Positions 26,159 to 34,234 of a DNA stretch of 64,000 bases are shown one piece after another. The stretch is taken from assembly GCA_036405815.1 (NCBI GenBank), contig DASWWX010000013.1, positions 6,840 through 70,839 of the forward strand. Reading direction: 5' to 3'. The notes under the pieces were generated by a model, which saw nothing but the letters and a program-made list of their open reading frames with translations, was not told where the DNA came from and made no database searches. Position 1 is the stretch's first letter, and every line of letters begins with the position of its first letter. This DNA is from Solimonas sp036405815 (GTDB taxonomy: Bacteria > Pseudomonadota > Gammaproteobacteria > Nevskiales > Nevskiaceae). The position numbers were made by a program, and so were the translations under genes.

Positions 26159-27113
26159 GCGTCGTTCTCCGCGCGGCCAGCACTTGTGCGATGCCGGTGG
26201 TGAGCCGGCTCAGGGAGCCGTTGCTGTTCTGCAGGATCGTCTGCGCGCCCTCGTAGGACGCCAGCGGCGTCAGCGCGATCAACTGCTCCAGCGGGATCGC
26301 GACCGGCAACCGCGGCAGCCATTCCGACAGGCCGGGATTTTCGGGATGCTCGACCTGCTCGTCGGTGTAGCCGCGCGGCTGCACGTCGCCGTCGAAGCCG
26401 GTGTACTGCCAGGCGACGAGATCGCGGTTGCCGCCGTACTCGGGCGCGCCGTACATCAGCTCGATCGTCTGCGGAAAGGCGACGTCGATCAGCGCCTGCA
26501 CAGCGGCATCGCGCGTCGTGCGCAGCAGCAGCTCCGCAGTGACGGTGGGCAGATCGGCAAAGCGGTCGCTGCCGTAGGTGCTGGCCTGCGCATCCAGCGC
26601 GGCCAGACCTTCGCGGTAGATCGTCTGCAGGCCCCTCACCGGGCCGTTGAACTCGCGTTCCGGCCGGCCCTGCGAGCCTTCGATGCGCAGGCGCCAGGCC
26701 AGCGCCTCGTAGTCGTCGAGCGGGATGAAGTGCTCGAAATCGTTGGTCGCGGCACCGCCGCGATCCGAGTAAGGCCCGCCGGCATAGATGCGCGGCGGAT
26801 CGACCGCGAACGCGCCGAGCAGTGCGTCGATCGCTTCGGCGCAGCCGGCTTCCGCAGCGCCGGGCGCGGAATCTTCCGGCGGGCCGGGAATGAAACGGTT
26901 GACCAGCGCGCGCAGGGCCGCGAGCTCGTCGGCGTCGAGAAACCGGGCATCGCCGCCGATCGGCACGGTGATGTTGGGCTGCGCAGAATCGCCGCATCCC
27001 AGCGGCGAGAACGCCGCAAAGGCCAGCAGGCCGCCGCGTTGCAGCAGTGCCCGGCGCGTCAGGCGCGCGGGTGCATTCACTGATCCGGATTCCGGACCCT
27101 GCTCGTGCGGCAT
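26148..27113 (-). CDS. Gluconate 2-dehydrogenase subunit 3 family protein, TAT-exported
   Basis: This 321-residue protein is the first gene of the oxidoreductase operon. Its N-terminus has a twin-arginine signal (TRRALLQRGGLLAFAAF). The mature part matches the small-subunit family of FAD-linked gluconate/fructose dehydrogenases, with LDADELAALRALVNRFIPG and a C-terminal PQTIELMYGAPEYGGNRD motif. It probably stabilises and helps export the flavoprotein. The ATG at 27113 is chosen because GGGGGAG lies just upstream; an in-frame ATG seven codons earlier also exists. The usual cytochrome c subunit is absent from this operon. Confidence 0.86.
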   Translation of the reverse strand: MPHEQGPESGSVNAPARLTRRALLQRGGLLAFAAFSPLGCGDSAQPNITVPIGGDARFLDADELAALRALVNRFIPGPPEDSAPGAAEAGCAEAIDALLGAFAVDPPRIYAGGPYSDRGGAATNDFEHFIPLDDYEALAWRLRIEGSQGRPEREFNGPVRGLQTIYREGLAALDAQASTYGSDRFADLPTVTAELLLRTTRDAAVQALIDVAFPQTIELMYGAPEYGGNRDLVAWQYTGFDGDVQPRGYTDEQVEHPENPGLSEWLPRLPVAIPLEQLIALTPLASYEGAQTILQNSNGSLSRLTTGIAQVLAARRTTHGP

Positions 27114-27236
27114 GTCTCCCCCATGGTGGCGCACGTGGCCGGCTGTACTCGCTTTCGAAGAAAAGCGGCGCCGGATGATGGGGCTAGGCTATGCGGCGTG
27201 GACGCGTCATGCAACGAGCCTTGGTTTTTGCACGCG

Positions 27237-27266
27237 CAAAAAGAAAGCGCCCCTTGCGGGGCGCTT
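27237..27266 (-). terminator. Intrinsic terminator of the Big-domain lipoprotein gene
   Basis: AAGCGCCCC (27245-27253) pairs with GGGGCGCTT (27258-27266) around TTGC. Read on the minus strand the stem is followed by TTTCTTTTTG, a good U-tract. It lies 24 bp beyond the stop codon. Confidence 0.9.
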
Positions 27267-27290
27267 CTGGTAACGCAGATGCGACGGGCT

Positions 27291-28805
27291 TCAGGGCGTC
27301 GTGGCGAGCGTGCCGCAGACCGCCGAGAACACGTTGGTTTCCGAGAACGCACTGACCAGACCGGAGGAGTACTCCAGTTCGATCGCATCGTACGGCTGCG
27401 TCGTCGGAATCGACACCAGGACCTGATCCTGATCTTCCAGGCCGCCCGGAATCACCGCGAAGCCCAGCAGCGCGAGGCGCAGCGGGTTCGATTCGGCGTC
27501 GCTGGACTCGACGACATTGCCGGCAAGGCGCGTACGAACGGTCAGCGACGACAGCAGCTCGGCGGTGGCGACCGGACCCAGCGGGTTCAGCGTGCCAGCC
27601 GGACGGCCGACGATGAAGCCCGCCGCCTGGCCGGCCGGGATCGGCGGGCCGGCGGGCGCGGTCACGCGCACCGAGGCGCTGGCCAGCAGCAGGCCGACCG
27701 GGACGTTGATCTTCGCGAAGTTGTCGACCACGTCGTCGATGACGTTGCCTTCGTCGACCACATCGCACAGCACGCACAGCGCGCTGATCGACTGGCTGAC
27801 GGTGGCGCCGGAGGAGGCACGCAGCGGCGCGCTGCAATCGGCGCCGGGGGCGAGGACCTCAAGGTCCGCGTCCGCGCTGCGCTGCGTGGTGCTGTTGGAC
27901 GGCACGCTGTCCTTCAGCTTGGCGGTGATGACGGCGGTGCCGACCGTGACGCCGGTGGCTTCGCCGGTGGCATCCACCGTGGCAACGGCATCAGCCGACG
28001 AGCTCCAGTCGAGCTGATCGTTGGCGATCGGGCCGTCCGGCGAGCTGCCGGAGAAGTCGCCGATCGCGACGAACGCCTGCTTGTTGCCGACGCGGACCGT
28101 GGCCGAATCCGGTTCCACACGCAGAAGCGCGTTGAGCTCGGCCAGAACCACCGTCACATCGACCTCGTCGGTGATCGGCTCGCCCGCGTTGTTCGGGCTG
28201 GAAGCGGTGATGGTGGCGTTGCCGACCGCGCGGGCGCTTGCCGTGGTGGTCGAACCATTGACCGGATCGACGCTGACGATGGCGTTGTTGGACGTGGTCC
28301 ACGTCACCGTGCCATTGATCGCCTGAGGCGTCGGGCTGTTGGTGTAGATGCCCTCGGCGATGTAGCGGCGGCTACCGTTCAAGGGGATCGGGCCGGTGGT
28401 GTCCGGGATCGAGCGGATGCGGACTTCCAGCAGGTCCGGAGCAATCACCGTAATGACGGTGCCGCCCTCGACGCCGCTGTGGCTGGCGGTGATCGTGGCC
28501 GTGCCGCCCGCGACGGCGGTTGCGAGACCGGAGACGGCGTCGATCGACACCACGCCCGGATTGCTGCTCGCCCAGGTGGCGGTCGTCAGCGGTTCGGTGA
28601 CCGTCGCGGTCGGCGAGCCCGGCGGGGTCGTGTAGCGACCGGTTGCCTGGAACTGCTGGGTTGAACCCAGGGGAATGGACGGTGCCGCCGGAGTCACCGT
28701 GATGCTCTGCAGCTCACGCGTGAAATCCGGGCTCTGGACGCTGCCGTCGCTGCAGCCAGCCACCAGAACCACCGCCCACAACAGCCACCACTGCCGTTTG
28801 ATCAT
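27291..28805 (-). CDS. Lipoprotein with bacterial Ig-like (Big2) repeats
   Basis: The 504-residue protein has a lipoprotein signal peptide (lipobox VAGC). Three Big2-like Ig domains follow (about 30-120, 125-225 and 230-325). Each has the pattern ITVTPAAPSIPLGSTQQF, then TATWASSNPGVVSIDAVSG, then ATITASHSG. The remaining 170 residues form a different domain with six cysteines (including CVLCDVVDEG). Such proteins are surface-exposed scaffolds or adhesins; no catalytic signature is present. ATG at 28805 fits the signal peptide. It ends with its own terminator and is divergent from the OmpA-family gene. Confidence 0.85.
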   Translation of the reverse strand: MIKRQWWLLWAVVLVAGCSDGSVQSPDFTRELQSITVTPAAPSIPLGSTQQFQATGRYTTPPGSPTATVTEPLTTATWASSNPGVVSIDAVSGLATAVAGGTATITASHSGVEGGTVITVIAPDLLEVRIRSIPDTTGPIPLNGSRRYIAEGIYTNSPTPQAINGTVTWTTSNNAIVSVDPVNGSTTTASARAVGNATITASSPNNAGEPITDEVDVTVVLAELNALLRVEPDSATVRVGNKQAFVAIGDFSGSSPDGPIANDQLDWSSSADAVATVDATGEATGVTVGTAVITAKLKDSVPSNSTTQRSADADLEVLAPGADCSAPLRASSGATVSQSISALCVLCDVVDEGNVIDDVVDNFAKINVPVGLLLASASVRVTAPAGPPIPAGQAAGFIVGRPAGTLNPLGPVATAELLSSLTVRTRLAGNVVESSDAESNPLRLALLGFAVIPGGLEDQDQVLVSIPTTQPYDAIELEYSSGLVSAFSETNVFSAVCGTLATTP

Positions 28806-28867
28806 TGCCGGTACCCGAACCTGAATGTCGATATTTTGAAGAATCCCTGTGCCCCCGCCCGCAACGC

Positions 28868-28884
28868 ACGACCGTTTAGGTCGT
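28868..28884. promoter_or_regulatory. Dyad in the divergent intergenic region
   Basis: ACGACC-GTTTA-GGTCGT at 28868-28884 is a perfect 6-bp inverted repeat with a 5-bp centre. It lies in the 280-bp gap between the divergent Big-domain lipoprotein and OmpA-family genes. It may be an operator for one or both. No regulator gene is adjacent. Confidence 0.3.
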
Positions 28885-29085
28885 TGTGCTACGTATGGCG
28901 CTCGCATCATAATGCATTCCATTAGAAGGAAAGTAATGCGGCACCCAGGGGCATGCCACACCCCGCCCCGGGTGCCTTCTGATAAGTTTTGCGCCGCATG
29001 TTGGGGTAGATGTTGCAGTTTCTTGCCGTGAACAAGCCTTGCGCGAGCCGTCGCGCCTAGAACAGGGATTGAGGGAGAGTCGGTG

Positions 29086-30636
29086 ATGTCTAAATTCGGA
29101 TGGCTGGCGCTGGCGGGTCTGATCTGCAGCGGCGCGGCGCAGGCGCAGGTTGTGGAAAACCCGCAGCAGCGGCAGGTCGTGGCGTCGCAGTCGACCACAG
29201 GCGATTTCGATGATCGCTGGTACGTGACGCCGATGGTCGGCGCTGTGTTCGCGGGCAGCGATGGCCTGGATACGGGCGGTCTTTTCGGCCTGGCGATCGG
29301 CAAGGGTGTGACGCCCTACCTCGACCTCGAAGTCGAATTGAATTACAGCGAACTCGATGTCAGCACGCTGCCCGCCTTTAATCTGTACAAGCGTGGCTCC
29401 CTGGGCTTCAGCCTGGTACAGCATCTGGCGCGCGATACCGCCAAGGTGCGTCCGTACCTGCTGCTGAACGGCAATGCACACGACATCAGCTTCCTCAACG
29501 AGGATCTGACCGGCATCGGCGCCGCCGCGGGCGGCGGTCTGAAGTTCAAGCTGACGCAGGCGCTCGACCTGCGTGCCGACGTTCGCTACAACCTGGATTT
29601 CATCAGCGCCAAGGGTAGCGTGCCCGACGATACGTTCTATCTGTGGAGCAGCGCGCTGGGCCTGACCTACAAGTTCGGTGCCGATCCCTACGACGACGAC
29701 GGTGACGGCGTGCCGAATTCGCTGGACAAGTGCCCGAACACGCCGCGTGGCGTGGCGGTGTACTCGGACGGCTGCCCGGTCGATATGGACGGCGACGGCG
29801 TTCCCGATTACCTCGACAAGTGCCCGAACACGCCGAAAGGCGCGCTGGTGGGTCCGGACGGTTGTGAGCTGGATAGCGACGGCGACGGCGTGCCCGATGC
29901 GCGCGACCAGTGCCCGAACACCCCGCGCGGCATTCCGGTCGACAGCTCCGGCTGCCCGCTGGACAGCGACGGCGACGGCGTCCCCGACTATCTGGACAAG
30001 TGCCCCGGCACGCCGAAGGGTACCCGCGTCAACGCCGAAGGCTGCTCGCTGGCCGATCAGGACGGCGACGGCATTCCGGACGAACTCGACAAGTGCCCCG
30101 GCACGCCGGCCGGCATCCCGGTCGGCCCGGACGGTTGCCCGCTGGATAGCGACGGCGATGGCGTCCCCGACTATCTCGACGAGTGCCCGAAGACCCCGCC
30201 GGGTGCCAAGGTGCTGCCGAACGGTTGCGCGCTGACCGGCGACTGCCGTACGCCGCGTCCGGGCGAGGCCGTGGACGCCCAGGGCTGCGCGATCGACCGC
30301 AACTTCATCCTCAAGGGTGTGAAGTTCGAGTTCGACTCCGACCGTCTGACCGCGGCCGCCAAGGAGATCCTCAACGAGGTTGCTGCGACGCTGCAGGCCT
30401 ATCCGAATGTCGCCGTGGAGCTGGAAGGTCACACCGACAGCCTGGGTTCGGACACCTACAACCTCGGCTTGTCCGAGCGCCGCGCCAACGCGGTGAAGAC
30501 CTACCTGACCGGCCGCGGCGTCGAAGCGCGTCGCATGACGCCGGTGGGCTACGGCGAATCGCGTCCGATCGACTCCAACGAGACCGAGCCGGGTCGCGAG
30601 AACAACCGCCGCGTCGAACTCGGCGTGCGGGAATAA
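29086..30636 (+). CDS. OmpA-family outer-membrane protein with thrombospondin type-3 repeats
   Basis: The 516-residue precursor has a signal peptide (cleavage after AQA near residue 20) and an eight-strand-type beta-barrel domain (about 30-200). Six calcium-binding thrombospondin type-3 repeats follow (residues 203-383). A C-terminal OmpA peptidoglycan-binding domain ends the protein (about 398-516), with LEGHTDSLGSDTYNLGLSERRA and GYGESRP. It anchors the outer membrane to the cell wall. The repeat linker is probably rigid in the presence of Ca2+. ATG at 29086 follows GGGAGA; an overlapping GTG at 29083 is possible. A strong terminator follows, so it is monocistronic. Confidence 0.94.
   Translation: MSKFGWLALAGLICSGAAQAQVVENPQQRQVVASQSTTGDFDDRWYVTPMVGAVFAGSDGLDTGGLFGLAIGKGVTPYLDLEVELNYSELDVSTLPAFNLYKRGSLGFSLVQHLARDTAKVRPYLLLNGNAHDISFLNEDLTGIGAAAGGGLKFKLTQALDLRADVRYNLDFISAKGSVPDDTFYLWSSALGLTYKFGADPYDDDGDGVPNSLDKCPNTPRGVAVYSDGCPVDMDGDGVPDYLDKCPNTPKGALVGPDGCELDSDGDGVPDARDQCPNTPRGIPVDSSGCPLDSDGDGVPDYLDKCPGTPKGTRVNAEGCSLADQDGDGIPDELDKCPGTPAGIPVGPDGCPLDSDGDGVPDYLDECPKTPPGAKVLPNGCALTGDCRTPRPGEAVDAQGCAIDRNFILKGVKFEFDSDRLTAAAKEILNEVAATLQAYPNVAVELEGHTDSLGSDTYNLGLSERRANAVKTYLTGRGVEARRMTPVGYGESRPIDSNETEPGRENNRRVELGVRE
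29692..30234 (+). repeat. Six tandem thrombospondin type-3 repeat units
   Basis: Six units of about 30 codons encode D-x-D-G-D-G-(V/I)-P-D-x-x-D-x-C-P, a linker (TPxG) and G-C. The Asp residues are typical calcium ligands, and two cysteines per unit can form disulfides. DNA-level similarity between units is high. The units may therefore expand or contract by recombination. Confidence 0.9.
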
Positions 30637-30679
30637 GGACTCTCCGGCACGGCTCCCGCCGTCGCCGCAGCGATTCCAC

Positions 30680-30715
30680 AAACCCCGCCTCCTGTTGGAG
30701 GCGGGGTTTTTCTTT
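30680..30715 (+). terminator. Intrinsic terminator of the OmpA-family gene
   Basis: AAACCCCGCCTCC (30680-30692) pairs with GGAGGCGGGGTTT (30697-30709) around TGTT, followed by TTCTTT. The stem is perfect over 13 bp. Confidence 0.95.
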
Positions 30716-30764
30716 GGTCGTCCGCGCAGGCACCATGCGTTAGGGATCGGTTGGGGGATGCGCG

Positions 30765-31454
30765 ATGTACATCAGCTACGACTTCTCGTTCGACGACGGC
30801 ACGCGGCACCAGGTGGTGGTCGATGTCTTGCGCGCCGAGCGCGAGACGCCGCTGACCTCCCGTACGCCGCCGCCGGACTGGACGCGGCTCGACTACAAGC
30901 AGTGTCCCAACTGTCCGCTGAAGGCCGAGCACAGCCCGCGCTGTCCGCCGGCGGTCGATCTGGTGCCGACGATGGATGCATTCGCCCGCATCATTTCCCA
31001 CACCGAAGCACAGGTGACCGTGAAGATGGCCGAGCGCACGGTCACGCATCGCTGCCAGGCGCAGCAGGCGCTCAGTTCATTGGTGGCGCTGATGATGGCG
31101 ACCAGCGGCTGTCCGATTCTCGGCCGCATGCGCGGTCTGGCGCGGACGCATGTGCCGTTTGCGACGCTGGAGGAGAGCCTGGTGCGCAGCTTGGGCGCCT
31201 ACCTGCTTGGACAGTTGCTGGTGCAGCGCGGCGGCGGCGAGCCCGACTGGGACTTGCAGAAGCTCAAGGATCACTACGCGCAGCTGGAAGTGCTGAACAA
31301 GGCGTTCAAGGCGCGGGTGCGCGCCGCCTCGCAGCAGGATGCGTCGCTCAACGCCGTCAGCGCACTGGGCATCCTGTCGATGGGCATCGGTTTTTCAATC
31401 GACGATCAGCTCGAGGCCTTGCTGCCCTATACCGTCCTGGGCGGTGATCCCTGA
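30765..31454 (+). CDS. Conserved protein with a Cys cluster (possibly DUF6901)
   Basis: The 229-residue soluble protein begins MYISYDFSFDDGTRHQVVVD and carries a cysteine cluster CPNCPLKAEHSPRCP (residues about 47-61) that could bind a metal. The second half is helical, with CPILGRMRGLARTHVPFA and ESLVRSLGAYLLGQLL. The pattern resembles a family I remember as DUF6901, but I cannot verify it. ATG at 30765 follows a GGGGGA ribosome binding site. It converges on the desaturase gene, 35 bp away. Confidence 0.75.
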   Translation: MYISYDFSFDDGTRHQVVVDVLRAERETPLTSRTPPPDWTRLDYKQCPNCPLKAEHSPRCPPAVDLVPTMDAFARIISHTEAQVTVKMAERTVTHRCQAQQALSSLVALMMATSGCPILGRMRGLARTHVPFATLEESLVRSLGAYLLGQLLVQRGGGEPDWDLQKLKDHYAQLEVLNKAFKARVRAASQQDASLNAVSALGILSMGIGFSIDDQLEALLPYTVLGGDP

Positions 31455-31489
31455 GCGGTATTGTGGCGATGCCGCAGCGGGGTGTCGCC

Positions 31490-32491
31490 TCAATGTGATG
31501 TTGAGGTCGCGAGTCGCAGCACATCGCCATAGCTCGGCGGCATCGGGACCGCATCGCGTTCGCGCAGCCAGCGGTGCATCAGCGGCAGCTTCCAGTACGG
31601 CACCGAGGCCATCACGTGGTGCTCCAGGTGGTAGTTCACCTGGAACGGTGCGACGCTGATGCGCGCGAGCCAGCCGGCGCGCGTCGTGCGCGTGTTCTGA
31701 AACATGTCCGGCGTGTCCGGCAGCATGCCGTGCTCGGCGATCGAGCGGATGCGCAGCAGCAACGGGAACGGCGTGACGTAGGCCAGCACCCACACCGCGT
31801 ACAGCCAGGCGTGGCCGGAAAGCGCGAAAATCGTCAGCAGCACGCCGTTGGCGATCAGCATCGGCGTCATGTTGCGCAGCGCGGTGGCGACGTAGTGATG
31901 CCAGCGCCGTCCGTTCGCTGGCAGGCGCTCGATGTCGTTGGCCACGGTCCAGCGGATCACGCCGGCGTCCATCAGCACGAGGCCGAACAGCAGCTTCAAA
32001 CCGGTGATGCCGGAAAGGTCGCGCGCGAACTTGCGCCACAGCGAGCGCCGCGTCGTCGGATAGCCCACATGTAGCGTGCGGTCCGGGTCGGCTTCGGTGC
32101 CGGTGCGTGTGTGATGGCCGAGGTGGTGCGCGCGGTACTTGTGCAGGCTCTGCCAGATCGGCCGCGCGCACAGCCAGTCGGTCAGCACGTCGTTGGCCCA
32201 GCGCGACTTGAACAGGGTGCCGTGCGCGCCCTCGTGCTCGAGAATCGCGAGCGCGAGCTGACGTCCGGCGATGACGAACAGCGCGGCGACGAAGGTGAAC
32301 AGATTCGGCCAGATCGCCAGCACCGCGAACGTCGCGGCGATGACCGCCCACGTCGACGCGATGGCCCAGGCGCCGCGCCAGTTCGAGCGCTGCGTCAGCA
32401 CGGCGATCTGCTCGCGCGTGAACAGTTCGCTGAGCTTGCGCCGCGTGACGGTCGGCAGTTCGGTCGGCGTGGAAGTGGCGACGGTGTTCAT
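31490..32491 (-). CDS. Membrane fatty acid desaturase
   Basis: The 333-residue integral membrane di-iron enzyme has all three histidine boxes: H86-E-G-A-H90, H117KYRAHH123 followed by LGHH, and H288-L-E-H-H292. Hydrophobic segments flank the boxes (about 45-85, 205-250). It introduces a double bond into a fatty acyl chain or a related lipid such as a sphingoid or carotenoid-like substrate; the exact target is unknown. ATG at 32491 starts 18 bp after the stop of the PaaX-like regulator gene, so the two are co-transcribed. That suggests acyl-CoA-dependent control. Confidence 0.9.
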   Translation of the reverse strand: MNTVATSTPTELPTVTRRKLSELFTREQIAVLTQRSNWRGAWAIASTWAVIAATFAVLAIWPNLFTFVAALFVIAGRQLALAILEHEGAHGTLFKSRWANDVLTDWLCARPIWQSLHKYRAHHLGHHTRTGTEADPDRTLHVGYPTTRRSLWRKFARDLSGITGLKLLFGLVLMDAGVIRWTVANDIERLPANGRRWHHYVATALRNMTPMLIANGVLLTIFALSGHAWLYAVWVLAYVTPFPLLLRIRSIAEHGMLPDTPDMFQNTRTTRAGWLARISVAPFQVNYHLEHHVMASVPYWKLPLMHRWLRERDAVPMPPSYGDVLRLATSTSH

Positions 32492-32508
32492 GGGGTGAGG
32501 ACTCCGGT

Positions 32509-33336
32509 TCAGTGCGCGCGCAGGCCGCGCGCTGCGGATGCCGCGCCGTCGGCGGGCAGGCCGAGCCGGCGTGTGCGGCGCCACAGCGCCTGGCCGTAGC
32601 GGTCGAACGCGCGCACGGTTTCGACGAAGGCGCGGCGCGCGGCGGTGTCGACGTAAGGTTCCGGCAGCAGCGGGTCGAACACGACCTCGCGGATCGCGCC
32701 GCCGCCCAGCAGGAAGGACTCGCGCGCGGCGACGTCCGTCTCCAGCCGCCCGGCCTTCGCCATCCAGGTCTCGAGACGCGTGCGCTGCTTGCGGTAGTTG
32801 GCGTTCAGCGCCTTGCCGTCCCACAGCGCGCGAATGCGCGTCGCGCGCGCGCCGTCGAAATCCTGTGCGACGAACACACTGGCCTCGCGTTCCAGCCCCA
32901 GCGTGTACAGGCGGTCGCGCACGCTGGCGACGTCCTCGATGTTGTCGGGCCTGAGATAAAAACCGCGCTCGAATTCGCGGAAGCCGAGCATCTGCAAGGC
33001 GCGACCGCGACGGCGCAACGCGGTGCGATCGCTGCGTCCGAGCGCGCCGCTGTGCACGGCGAGGTAGGCGCCGTTCCACGGCCGCACGCGCTGTTCGGCA
33101 TGACGCCAGGTCGCGACCTGGTCGGCGAGTTCGTGCGCGGCGCCGGCGAGGCGATAGCTGCCGCGCCCTTCGGCCTGGATCAGGCCTTCCGTACCGAGCC
33201 GCACCAGCGCCACGCGCGCGTTGTTCTCGCGGATGTCGAACAGCGCGCAGGCGCCGACGAAATCGCGCGCGCTCAGCGCCTCGCCTTCGGAGGCGAGCAA
33301 CAGGCCGAGGATCAGGTTCTTGGCGGTCGGCTTCAT
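32509..33336 (-). CDS. PaaX-family transcriptional regulator
   Basis: The 275-residue protein has an N-terminal winged helix of PaaX type (about 1-75), with NNARVALVRLGTEGLIQAE. A central and C-terminal part follows (WNGAYLAVHSG, LRPDNI, RFD-like segments), as in PaaX repressors that sense phenylacetyl-CoA. It heads the desaturase operon and is divergent from two crotonase genes, so it probably controls both units in response to an acyl- or aryl-CoA. No phenylacetate pathway genes are seen, so the ligand is open. ATG at 33336. Confidence 0.85.
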   Translation of the reverse strand: MKPTAKNLILGLLLASEGEALSARDFVGACALFDIRENNARVALVRLGTEGLIQAEGRGSYRLAGAAHELADQVATWRHAEQRVRPWNGAYLAVHSGALGRSDRTALRRRGRALQMLGFREFERGFYLRPDNIEDVASVRDRLYTLGLEREASVFVAQDFDGARATRIRALWDGKALNANYRKQRTRLETWMAKAGRLETDVAARESFLLGGGAIREVVFDPLLPEPYVDTAARRAFVETVRAFDRYGQALWRRTRRLGLPADGAASAARGLRAH

Positions 33337-33391
33337 TACGGGTGTTGCCAGATGCTGCAGATTGGTGACACATTACAAGTCATGGCATGAA

Positions 33392-33406
33392 ACCGTCAAT
33401 GACGGT
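33392..33406. promoter_or_regulatory. Candidate operator of the PaaX-like regulator
   Basis: ACCGTC-AAT-GACGGT at 33392-33406 is a perfect inverted repeat in the 89-bp divergent region. Outer flanks CATTAC (33371-33376) and GTAATG (33405-33410) add a second, wider dyad. It is the obvious candidate binding site. It does not obviously match the E. coli PaaX site. Confidence 0.4.
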
Positions 33407-33425
33407 AATGAACGGAGAGCCGCCG

Positions 33426-34223
33426 ATGTCGTCCGAAACCCAGTCCTCCGTGGTTCGCGTGGAGCGGCGGCCGCCGCTGCTGGTCGTCGCGATCGACCGT
33501 CCCGCGGCACGCAACGCCGTCGACGGCCCGACTGCACAGGCGCTGGCCGAGGCTTTCCGTGCCTTCGACGCCGACGACGAACTCAAGGTCGCGATCCTGA
33601 CCGGCAGCGGCGAGCACTTCTGCGCGGGGGCGGACCTGAAGGCCGTCGCCGGCCGCACGCACGGCAACCGCATCGACACCGAAGGCGACGGGCCGATGGG
33701 GCCGACGCGCATGCAATTGTCGAAGCCGGTGATCGCCGCGGTGTCCGGCTACTGCGTCGCCGGCGGACTGGAACTCGCACTGTGGTGCGACCTGCGCGTC
33801 GCCGACGAGAGCGCGGTGTTCGGCGTGTTCTGCCGCCGCTTCGGCGTGCCGCTGATCGACGGCGGCACCGTGCGCCTGCCGCGCCTGATCGGTCACTCGC
33901 GTGCGATGGACCTGATCCTGACGGGCCGCCCGGTAGAGGCGGACGAAGCCTTGCGGATGGGCCTCGCCAACCGCGTCGTACCCAGGGGCCAGGCGCTCGC
34001 CGCGGCGGAAACGCTGGCCCTGCAGATCGCGGCCTTCCCGCAGACCTGCATGCGCGGCGATCGGCGCAGTGCGTACGAGCAGTGGAGCCTCGACGAAGCC
34101 GCCGCCATCGCCAACGAGTTCCGCCACGGCCTGCAGACCCTGCAGTCCGGCGAGACGCTGGCCGGTGCCGGGCGCTTCACCTCGGGTGTCGGCCGTCACG
34201 GCGACTTCGGCAATAAACAGTAA
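33426..34223 (+). CDS. Enoyl-CoA hydratase/isomerase (crotonase family)
   Basis: The 265-residue protein has the crotonase fold. DRPAARNAVDGPTAQAL is the N-terminal signature, GEHFCAGADLKAV supplies the oxyanion-hole strand, and VIAAVSGYCVAGGLELALWC with FCRRFGVPLIDGGTVRL covers the catalytic region. It acts on acyl-CoA thioesters, most likely hydrating 2-enoyl-CoA; catalytic glutamates are not unambiguous, so isomerase or hydrolase activity is possible. ATG at 33426 follows GGAGAG and is preferred over earlier in-frame ATGs. It is followed 11 bp later by a second crotonase gene. Confidence 0.9.
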   Translation: MSSETQSSVVRVERRPPLLVVAIDRPAARNAVDGPTAQALAEAFRAFDADDELKVAILTGSGEHFCAGADLKAVAGRTHGNRIDTEGDGPMGPTRMQLSKPVIAAVSGYCVAGGLELALWCDLRVADESAVFGVFCRRFGVPLIDGGTVRLPRLIGHSRAMDLILTGRPVEADEALRMGLANRVVPRGQALAAAETLALQIAAFPQTCMRGDRRSAYEQWSLDEAAAIANEFRHGLQTLQSGETLAGAGRFTSGVGRHGDFGNKQ

Positions 34224-34234
34224 TGGAGCGCGAC

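Noticed and set aside
29692..30234. Tandem repeats that could be mistaken for a CRISPR or minisatellite
   Set aside because: The repeats are in frame and encode thrombospondin type-3 units. There are no unique spacers.
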